Origin: Verrucomicrobiota bacterium
Lineage (GTDB): Bacteria > Verrucomicrobiota > Verrucomicrobiia > Chthoniobacterales > JAFAMB01
Direction of reading: 5' to 3'
Length of the DNA stretch: 7,030 bases
Assembly (NCBI GenBank): GCA_019241095.1
Contig: JAFAXJ010000005.1
Coordinates: forward strand, 1-7,030
A program made the translations under genes and the position numbers. The notes beneath the pieces were generated by a model. The model was not told the origin of the DNA. It saw only the letters and a list, made by a program, of their open reading frames with translations, and did no database searches. Positions 1 through 5,681 of this stretch are shown in pieces. The stretch's first letter is position 1; each line of letters begins with the position of its first letter.

Positions 1-54
1 TTAGCTCAACGGGTAAAGCAAGACGGGAAGATCTCTTTTGTCTCAAACGAGTAA
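1..54 (+). CDS. Possible C-terminal tail of an upstream gene (partial)
   Basis: Frame 1 is open from the window edge to a TAA stop at 52-54 and would encode 17 residues ending ISFVSNE. The sequence is too short to identify a family. It is listed because its frame and strand agree with the downstream genes, and because a stop about 47 bp before the next start would be normal operon spacing. Frame 3 is also open (to a TAA at 60-62), so the coding status is uncertain. The product is unknown. Confidence 0.3.
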   Translation, partial: LAQRVKQDGKISFVSNE

Positions 55-61
55 GTACTTA
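52..61. repeat. 10-bp perfect palindrome over the upstream stop codon
   Basis: TAAGTACTTA reads the same on both strands. It is flanked by GAG (49-51) and CTC (63-65), which extend the symmetry if A62 is bulged. It overlaps the putative TAA stop at 52-54 and lies about 40 bp before the binding-protein start. It could be an operator for a dimeric regulator, but a short palindrome of this size can arise by chance. Confidence 0.25.
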
Positions 62-70
62 ACTCCTCTG

Positions 71-92
71 CTGGCGTTGGCCAGTTTCCAAC
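71..92 (+). promoter_or_regulatory. Overlapping alternative hairpins in the leader of the binding-protein gene
   Basis: CTGGC (71-75) can pair with GCCAG (80-84) around a GTTG loop. Alternatively GTTGG (76-80) can pair with CCAAC (88-92). The two stems share bases and exclude each other. They end 9 bp before the ATG at 102, where a ribosome-binding site would normally lie, and no clear Shine-Dalgarno sequence is visible there. A role in translation control is possible but is inferred from pairing alone. Confidence 0.2.
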
Positions 93-101
93 ATCTTAAG
101 A

Positions 102-1445
102 ATGAAAAGAAAAATCGATCCAAGACTATTCCCCAACTACTCCGATAAGCGAGTCATCGACCGGCAAATGACCGAGCTTGATACGCATGGCGTATCGAGG
201 CGCGAATTCTTGAAACTTGCCTCGGTGGGTGCCATGGCCTCAGCAAGCGCAGTAAGCCTCGGGATACCTACCGTCGCCGTTGCCGATCCAACCGGTAAAA
301 TGGCCCATCTCATCATGACACTTCGGCTTGAATACTGCGCGAACGCCGATGTTGGTGCACGTGGCGCGGCAGCCGCTCTGGGATTGAACATTACCTCAGT
401 TGACGGACAGCTCGATTCCGAGCGTCAGCTCAATCAATTCGAAGATCAGGTTTCGCGAGGAGTGCAGGCCGTGATGTTGCACGCTCCGGGCGGCGGCTCG
501 ATCAAACGAATAGCGCAGCTAGCGAACCAAGATAAGGTTTGGCTGGATAATACTTGGGGCACACTGCCGTGGTATACGCCATTCGAGGCTGGAGACTACT
601 ATACGATGTACGCGGTGCCAGAGGAGTTCTCCGCGCATCGCGCGGTCACGGTTGAAGTATGCAAGGCAGTCATGGCGAAATTTGGGGGCGGGAACATTGT
701 CGGCGTGACGGGTGTGGAGGGTAATTCTACCGATCTTATTCGCTCGCGAGGACGCGACGATGCTTTGAAGGATTTTCCAAAAGTTAAGCTTGTCGGAGAA
801 CTCCCCGGAAAATGGAATCGGGAAGATTCTCAGAAGGCCATGGAAGATCTTATCGCTCGATACAAGGATATCGCAGGTGTAATTGCACAAAACGATGATG
901 TAGCCGACGGCTGCTTGGCGGCTCTTCGTTCTGCCGGGTTTAAGCCGGGCGAAGATGTTTTTCTTTCAGGAGCGGATGGAACCACCGGCGGCGCTGAAGC
1001 AATAAAGCAGGGACGTCTGCTCGCAACGAGTGCGAATGTTCCGGCTTATATGGGGGCTCTGCTCACGACAAGGCTTTACGATGTGCTTCATGGATGGAAG
1101 CCCAGAGCCTCCGAGCGACTCATGAACTGGAGATCGATCACGATGACCAAGGCGAATGTTGACGCCTACCTTGCTCGCTACGTAAACAATGCCGGAGTCG
1201 CTCCATTCGATTATAGAAGAATGTCGAAAGTCGAACATCCTAACGACTGGGATCCTCAAGCGGAACTCTTTCCAATGGATATCGATGTAGAATGGGGCGG
1301 CATTCCCAAGCCTGACGGCTGGTCATATCCGGCTGAGTACCTTGCCGCACGCAAGAGTGACGAGACGAATGCCGTGAGGAACGAGTACGCTTCGCATTAC
1401 AAGATAGACTTCTTTGGTCCTTCTCCTATGAAGAAGACTACGTGA
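102..1445 (+). CDS. Tat-exported sugar-type ABC transporter substrate-binding protein
   Basis: This is the periplasmic receptor of the ABC importer encoded by the next two genes. It belongs to the ribose/galactose-binding (Peripla_BP_4, CUT2) type. The N-terminus carries a twin-arginine signal: SRREFLK at residues 32-38, a hydrophobic stretch at about 39-58, and a probable AVA/D cleavage after residue 61. Two alpha/beta lobes follow. The stretch around 260-320 is typical of the family: QNDDVADG at 263-270, then SGADGTTGG at 289-297, then an alternating segment ending in PAYMGALLT. The mature chain, about 386 residues, is much longer than RbsB-like proteins of about 270. The excess is mostly a C-terminal segment from about residue 350, rich in Trp, Tyr and Pro. 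The ATG at 102 leaves 31 residues before the twin arginines and has no clear ribosome-binding site. Met23 (base 168) is an alternative start that would still keep the whole Tat signal. The ligand cannot be read from the sequence: the fold indicates a small polyol or sugar-like solute, but the downstream enzymes leave other solutes open. Confidence 0.9.
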   Translation: MKRKIDPRLFPNYSDKRVIDRQMTELDTHGVSRREFLKLASVGAMASASAVSLGIPTVAVADPTGKMAHLIMTLRLEYCANADVGARGAAAALGLNITSVDGQLDSERQLNQFEDQVSRGVQAVMLHAPGGGSIKRIAQLANQDKVWLDNTWGTLPWYTPFEAGDYYTMYAVPEEFSAHRAVTVEVCKAVMAKFGGGNIVGVTGVEGNSTDLIRSRGRDDALKDFPKVKLVGELPGKWNREDSQKAMEDLIARYKDIAGVIAQNDDVADGCLAALRSAGFKPGEDVFLSGADGTTGGAEAIKQGRLLATSANVPAYMGALLTTRLYDVLHGWKPRASERLMNWRSITMTKANVDAYLARYVNNAGVAPFDYRRMSKVEHPNDWDPQAELFPMDIDVEWGGIPKPDGWSYPAEYLAARKSDETNAVRNEYASHYKIDFFGPSPMKKTT

Positions 1446-1564
1446 TTACCTGGCTGATCGTGGAAATTACCCCGATCCATACCTCTTCGCTTTAATTTGC
1501 AAAATGCTGATCCAGCAAAGCGCGTCCTAAGGCCTGCGCGGCTGCAATCATTCTCTAGCAAGGT
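1446..1564 (+). promoter_or_regulatory. Intercistronic hairpin region between binding-protein and ATPase genes
   Basis: No gene is visible in these 119 bp. A perfect 5-bp stem, TGCTG (1505-1509) with CAGCA (1513-1517) around ATC, is followed by a second small stem of CGCG at 1521-1524 and 1537-1540. Neither is followed by a T-run, so they do not look like terminators. In ABC operons, hairpins after the binding-protein gene can stabilise the upstream message and so give more receptor than membrane components. That role is inferred here, and the stems are short. Confidence 0.3.
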
Positions 1565-3181
1565 ATGGACGTAGAGGGAGCAGGTTGTCGAGCGTCGCCG
1601 CTCCTGTCTGTATCGGGAATTACCAAGCGTTTCGGCGGGATCACCGTATTAGACGAAGTCACGTTTGATATTCCTTCGGCAAAGGTGATAGGCCTTGTCG
1701 GAGAGAACGGCGCGGGCAAATCGACATTGCTTAATGTGCTTAGTGGCATGCTTGCGCCCGACGCAGGCGAAATGCATTTGGGCGGGGAAAAATATCGACC
1801 GGATGGTTACGGTTCGGCGACCCGGCTCGGAATCAGCCGAATTTTTCAGGACCAAGCGCTTATTCTCAATGTTCCAGTGTACGCGAACTTGGTCCTCGGC
1901 CAGGAAGCTCGGTTCCTGCGGGCCGGTCTTTTTTTAGACTGGAAAGCAATGGCTGCGGTTGCGCAGAAAATGGTCGAAGTGGCCGATATCGACGTAGACG
2001 TGTGCCGATTGACTTGGGAGTATGACTTTTCTAGGCGGCAAGCGATCGAGATTGTTCGGGCTTGCTTAGCGCCGATTTATCTCCTGCACGTCACTCGCCC
2101 GATTGTGCTTATGGACGAGCCAACGTCGGCCCTGGACAAAAAAGATGAGGCTGCACTTTTCCGCTTAATTAACCGCATTAAAAGCTTCGGGTCAGTCGTT
2201 TTCGTCTCTCATAGACTAACCGAGGTTCTCGCGATCAGTGACGTCATTCATGTGCTAAAAGATGGCAGACTTGTTGCGACGGTGGACCCTCACGTGGCCA
2301 ACGAAAGCACGTTGCACAGCCTGATGGTCGGTCGGGAACGGGTAAGTGACTACTACCATGAAAGTCGTCAGTGCGACGCAAGGGAAAATCCTGTTCTGTT
2401 AGAAGTTCGGGGGTTAAGTCGGAGGGAAAAATATAAAGGTGTTTCGCTCAAAGTTAAATCTGGGGAGATTGTCGGGATCGGAGGCCTCCTAGCATCAGGC
2501 AAGAGCGATTTGGGAAAAGGGATTATGGGTTTGGAGGCGCCCGACGATGGCTCGGTCAGACTAGAAGGCTTGCGACAAGCTAAACCCGAGATCCGTCGAT
2601 TGATTCACGCTGGAGTTGGGTACATTCCAGCTGAGAGACTAATCGAAGGCTTGATCGCGCAATTTCGTTTGTCCTGGAACATCTCGATGGCAGGCGGTGA
2701 TGATCTTTTTGCTTCAAGGTTTGGGCGCTGGTTCGAGGGAAAAGAAGAAGAGGTAGCATCCGAGTACGTTAAAAAGCTTTCAATCAGGGGAGGCAAGCCG
2801 AACATCATCTGCCAGCAACTATCGGGAGGTAATCAGCAAAAAGTGGTATTAGCACGCTGGTTGTGCCGTAAGCCGAGAGTGTTGGTCTTGGATAATCCGA
2901 CACAAGGAGTCGATGCAGGAGCAAAGGAGGAAATCTATCAACTGCTCCGCGATCTGACCGCAGCAGGGGCTGGTATATTACTCATCACTGATGAACTGCT
3001 TGAACTGATCGGACTCTCTAATCGGATCATGATTATGCAATCTGGGGAGGTCGTTGCGGAACTGGATGCTCCTCCCGACGCTAAACCAACCGAAAAAAAT
3101 CTTGTGGCTTTGATGCTTCCGGCAAGTGGAAAGCTACCGCCGACTCCTCCGAATGCTGAGATGCTTGCTCCCTCGACCTGA
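1565..3181 (+). CDS. CUT2-type sugar ABC transporter ATP-binding protein with two ATPase domains
   Basis: This cytoplasmic motor of the importer is of the RbsA/MglA/XylG type, with two nucleotide-binding domains in one 538-residue chain, slightly longer than the usual 500 or so. Domain 1 (about 12-255) has Walker A GENGAGKST at 46-54, Q-loop Gln95, Walker B VLMDEPTSALD at 181-191 with catalytic Glu185, and switch His216. Its signature is degenerate: YDFSR at 153-157 where relatives have LSxGQ. Domain 2 (about 277-518) has a P-loop ending SGKS at 311-314 and a canonical LSGGNQ at 419-424. Its Walker B reads LDNPTQGVD at 442-450, with Asn444 replacing the catalytic Glu, and TDE at 475-477 replaces the switch His region. 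One composite ATP site therefore appears complete and the other defective. An in-frame TAG at 1556-1558 excludes an earlier start. AAGG lies only 1 nt before the ATG, which is too close for a standard Shine-Dalgarno. The permease gene follows after 10 bp. The last 20 or so residues are Pro/Ala-rich. Confidence 0.95.
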   Translation: MDVEGAGCRASPLLSVSGITKRFGGITVLDEVTFDIPSAKVIGLVGENGAGKSTLLNVLSGMLAPDAGEMHLGGEKYRPDGYGSATRLGISRIFQDQALILNVPVYANLVLGQEARFLRAGLFLDWKAMAAVAQKMVEVADIDVDVCRLTWEYDFSRRQAIEIVRACLAPIYLLHVTRPIVLMDEPTSALDKKDEAALFRLINRIKSFGSVVFVSHRLTEVLAISDVIHVLKDGRLVATVDPHVANESTLHSLMVGRERVSDYYHESRQCDARENPVLLEVRGLSRREKYKGVSLKVKSGEIVGIGGLLASGKSDLGKGIMGLEAPDDGSVRLEGLRQAKPEIRRLIHAGVGYIPAERLIEGLIAQFRLSWNISMAGGDDLFASRFGRWFEGKEEEVASEYVKKLSIRGGKPNIICQQLSGGNQQKVVLARWLCRKPRVLVLDNPTQGVDAGAKEEIYQLLRDLTAAGAGILLITDELLELIGLSNRIMIMQSGEVVAELDAPPDAKPTEKNLVALMLPASGKLPPTPPNAEMLAPST

Positions 3182-3191
3182 TTAAGCAAGG

Positions 3192-4148
3192 ATGCGCTCG
3201 AAATTTGAGTTTCGTCTCGACCGTAGTTTGTGGTTACCGATCGGCGTCGTTATAGCACTGTTCGTATTCTTTTCTTTGACATCCAGTGCATTTCCGACAG
3301 TCAGGAATTTAACGATTCTGTCAGCTCAGGCATCCACGCTTTTGATCGTTTGTATAGGAGCAACTTTTGTTGTGTTAATGGGCAGTATCGATTTGTCAGT
3401 CGGGGCTGTGGTGCTCTTAGTAGGCGCCCTTAGCGTAAAGATTCAAAATGGAACGGGGATTGGCGCGGCCATTGTGCTTCTCGCAGCTGTTCTGGGCGGA
3501 GTTCTCGGACTGATCAACGGAATTATCTACGCCTACGGAGCTGTGCCCTCGTTTGTTGTGACATTGGGAAGTCTTTCGATTTTCAACGGCTTAGGCCTGC
3601 AGATTTTGCAAGGCCGAGCCATCAGTTTCAACTCGGAAGCCCTTGACGCCATCGCGATCGGTCAATGGGTGCCTCCGATTCAGAATATAACTCTCTGCGC
3701 AATAGCGATCTGGGGGCTAGGCGTTCTCATCGCCCAACGAACTCGATTCGGGCGATACATGTATTTGATCGGCGGTGGCGAATCCGTTGCGCGGAACTCA
3801 GGCATTCCGGTGCGCCGCTACAAACTTTATGCATTTACTTTATCGGGGCTGATCGCTGGCTTCGGCGGCATCCTGTCGGTTGCTCGATTAGGAGCTGCGG
3901 GACCGACTCTTGGACAGGAACTACTCTTAAACTCACTGGCGGCCATCGTAGTTGGAGGTACCTCCCTTTCAGGAGGTGTCGGTGGCCCGCATCGCAGTTT
4001 ATTGGGAGTATTAATCATCTCAATCCTGGACAATGGATTGAATTTGCTGGGGGTTACTGCATATCCACAGTTAGTAATCAAAGGCGTCGTAGTAATTACA
4101 GCCGTACTTGTAAGTCAGGCGCGGAGGCAAGGCATATTAATCAAGTGA
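3192..4148 (+). CDS. CUT2-type sugar ABC transporter permease (RbsC-like)
   Basis: This is the inner-membrane channel of the importer, of the BPD_transp_2 (RbsC/MglC) family and of normal length at 318 residues. Hydrophobic segments lie at about 12-31, 41-63, 67-83, 90-115, 118-138, 164-181, 212-231, 244-280 and 291-309. Family hallmarks are GSIDLSVG at 64-71, the loop GGGESVARNSGIPVRR at 194-209 that should contact the ATPase, and GGTSLSGG at 255-262. Only one permease gene is present, so it would act as a homodimer, as RbsC does. The gene begins 10 bp after the ATPase stop, and the two are almost certainly cotranscribed and probably translationally coupled. AAGG abuts the ATG directly (0 nt), with a second weak TTAAG a few bases further up. 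A terminator-like hairpin lies 10 bp after its stop, marking the probable end of the transporter operon. Confidence 0.95.
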   Translation: MRSKFEFRLDRSLWLPIGVVIALFVFFSLTSSAFPTVRNLTILSAQASTLLIVCIGATFVVLMGSIDLSVGAVVLLVGALSVKIQNGTGIGAAIVLLAAVLGGVLGLINGIIYAYGAVPSFVVTLGSLSIFNGLGLQILQGRAISFNSEALDAIAIGQWVPPIQNITLCAIAIWGLGVLIAQRTRFGRYMYLIGGGESVARNSGIPVRRYKLYAFTLSGLIAGFGGILSVARLGAAGPTLGQELLLNSLAAIVVGGTSLSGGVGGPHRSLLGVLIISILDNGLNLLGVTAYPQLVIKGVVVITAVLVSQARRQGILIK

Positions 4149-4158
4149 GTATTTTGGC

Positions 4159-4180
4159 AAGACCCGGGCGGGCTTTTTTT
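4159..4180 (+). terminator. Likely rho-independent terminator after the transporter operon
   Basis: AAG plus CCC (4159-4161, 4163-4165) pair with GGG plus CTT (4170-4172, 4173-4175) around a GGGC loop, leaving A4162 bulged. The stem runs into seven T residues at 4174-4180. It begins 10 bp after the permease stop and lies on the coding strand. The bulge and short stem make its efficiency uncertain, so some read-through into the next gene is possible. Confidence 0.6.
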
Positions 4181-4246
4181 CTAAGCGGCCGCGAATTGCA
4201 TTCTCTAAAGGGGATCGAGTGTAGTTGCTGATTGCCTGACTTTTCT

Positions 4247-5440
4247 ATGTTTTTTACGGAACTGGCCTGTGGACTTTGCGGCAAGCTGCATTCGAAGAGA
4301 ACCCTTCAAACGCTATGTCAGGGTTGTGGGCGCCCTCTGCTTGCACAGTATGACCTTCTGGCTGTTTCAGCTGCGCTGAAAAAAGAAAAAATCCTTTCGC
4401 GCGAAGCCTCTCTATGGCGATATCGCGAGGTCTTGCCTTTGTCGCTGGATTTAGAGCCCATAACACTCGGGGAAGGTTGGACACCGCTGCTCCCTGCACA
4501 TCGCTTCGGCAAAAGCATTGGGCTGCCGCATGTTTGGATTAAGGATGAATCTCAAAATCCCACTGGCAGTTTCAAAGCACGAGGCATGGCGATTGCCGTT
4601 AGCATGGCAAAGCAGTTCGGATTGAAAGCTCTGGCAGCGCCCTCCGCCGGCAACGCCGCTGGCGCACTGAGCGCCTATGCTGCGCGTGCGGGCATTCAGG
4701 CACACGTATTCATGCCAAAGGACACCCCCAAAGCGAATATCGTTGAATGCGTTGCCATGGGTGGGCAAGTGACGTTAGTCGATGGCTCGATTACCGATTG
4801 TGGAAAGGAGGTGACCAAACGAAAAGAAAACGAGGGGTGGTTTGACATTTCTACCCTTAAGGAACCATACCGTTTGGAAGGCAAGAAAACTTTAGGTTAC
4901 GAACTCGCCGAGCAACTCCACTGGAACCTTCCCGACGTGATTTTGTACCCGACGGGAGGAGGTACAGGTTTGATCGGAATGTGGAAAGCATTCGGAGAGA
5001 TGGAACGCATGGGCTGGATCTCGTCGAAACGTCCCCGGATGGTATCGGTTCAAGCGGCTGGTTGTTGTCCGATTGTGAAGGCATTTGAGGCGAATCAACG
5101 ATTTGCTCAGGAATATCCGAACCCTTCGACCAACGCCTCTGGCCTTCGTGTTCCTAAGGCTATTGGTGATTTTCTGATCTTGGATGCGATCCGGGCCTCT
5201 CGAGGAATGGCTGTGTCTATTTCAGAGGAGGAAATCACTCGGGCCATCGATGAAGTGAGCGCGCACGAGGGCTTGTTCTTCTGTCCCGAAGGAGCCGCGT
5301 GTTGCGCAGCCCTTAAGAAGCTACAAATCTCAGGCCGTATTAGCTCCGAGGAAACGGTTGTCATTTTTAATACCGCTGGCGGCGTCAAATATATGGAAGC
5401 TTTTGAGGGTTTCGCGCTTAAGAATCTCAAGCGTGAATAA
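4247..5440 (+). CDS. Threonine synthase-like PLP-dependent enzyme with N-terminal zinc ribbon
   Basis: This is a cytoplasmic fold-type II (tryptophan synthase beta-like) PLP enzyme. Threonine synthase converts O-phospho-L-homoserine to L-threonine and phosphate; the same family includes enzymes such as archaeal cysteate synthase. Counting from the ATG at 4247 (397 residues), a zinc ribbon is formed by two CxxC pairs, Cys8/Cys11 and Cys24/Cys27. The PLP-lysine motif NPTGSFKARG has Lys110. SAGN at 133-136 is the usual asparagine loop. PTGGGTG at 235-241 is the cofactor-phosphate loop, and NTAGGVKY lies near the C-terminus. An in-frame TGA at 4229-4231 limits the start to TTG 4232 (402 residues) or ATG 4247. 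Neither has a well-placed ribosome-binding site (the AAAGGGG at 4207-4213 is too far away), and ATG is chosen by codon preference. The gene stands alone between a terminator and a 241-bp gap, without hom or thrB, so a role in threonine synthesis is not supported by context. Substrate is unresolved; the family call is firm. Confidence 0.88.
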   Translation: MFFTELACGLCGKLHSKRTLQTLCQGCGRPLLAQYDLLAVSAALKKEKILSREASLWRYREVLPLSLDLEPITLGEGWTPLLPAHRFGKSIGLPHVWIKDESQNPTGSFKARGMAIAVSMAKQFGLKALAAPSAGNAAGALSAYAARAGIQAHVFMPKDTPKANIVECVAMGGQVTLVDGSITDCGKEVTKRKENEGWFDISTLKEPYRLEGKKTLGYELAEQLHWNLPDVILYPTGGGTGLIGMWKAFGEMERMGWISSKRPRMVSVQAAGCCPIVKAFEANQRFAQEYPNPSTNASGLRVPKAIGDFLILDAIRASRGMAVSISEEEITRAIDEVSAHEGLFFCPEGAACCAALKKLQISGRISSEETVVIFNTAGGVKYMEAFEGFALKNLKRE

Positions 5441-5681
5441 ACCCAACTCTCGCGAACTTAAGATAGTCTGGATAATTCGGAACTTTGCACGGGCTCAAAA
5501 CAAAGTGGCCTACCCTTTAGAATGAAGGCATTTTCCGTCTTCTAAATTATCGGGGTCCGCACACGAGACGGACGATATAGTATGCTAAGCCTCATTATCG
5601 GACACAGTCACTCGCTAAAATAAGCAGGAACATAAGCCCGCTTTAGTTGGCTCCGCCGAAGCCGGTGGAGTAAGGTCATCT
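5441..5681 (+). promoter_or_regulatory. 241-bp intergenic region with hairpins and a repeated 8-mer
   Basis: No credible gene is seen here. Visible elements are a 5-bp stem GTCCG/CGGAC at 5555-5559 and 5569-5573 with a 9-nt loop; ATTATCGG repeated at 5546-5553 and 5594-5601; A/T-rich -10-like hexamers TATAGT (5576-5581) and TATGCT (5581-5586); and a GGCT/AGCC stem at 5649-5652 and 5660-5663, just before the ribosome-binding site. No -35 box sits at good spacing from either hexamer. The length and content suit a promoter and leader for the sulfite oxidase gene, but no single site is convincing. No clear terminator for the PLP-enzyme gene is visible. Confidence 0.35.

Noticed and set aside
2..25. 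Resemblance to a tRNA D-arm (TAGCTCAACGGGTA followed by AAGCA)
   Set aside because: The D-stem would have a C-A mismatch, no 5-bp anticodon stem with a 7-nt loop follows, and no GTTCRA T-loop is found in the next 60 bases.
1565..4148. Assigning the transporter to ribose (rbs), galactose (mgl) or xylose (xyl)
   Set aside because: The family is clear, but ligand specificity is not visible in the sequence and no matching sugar-catabolic gene is adjacent, so no gene symbols were given.
1549..4207. Shared 9-mer CATTCTCTA upstream of the ATPase and PLP-enzyme genes
   Set aside because: Many 9-base repeats are expected by chance in 7 kb, and the flanking bases differ.
3665..4231. 188-residue open frame overlapping the permease 3' half
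   Set aside because: It lies in another frame over a clear membrane protein, has no family-like motif, and its Ser/Arg/Cys-rich composition is typical of a shadow frame.
5485..5516. TTGCAC as a -35 box with TACCCT as a -10 box
   Set aside because: The spacing is 20 bp and the -10 match is poor. It also does not fit the sigma-54 order of GG and GC elements.
5522..5623. Two tiny ORFs in the intergenic gap (7 codons from 5522, 13 codons from 5582)
   Set aside because: Neither has a ribosome-binding site, and neither has runs of codons suggesting a leader peptide for a relevant amino acid.
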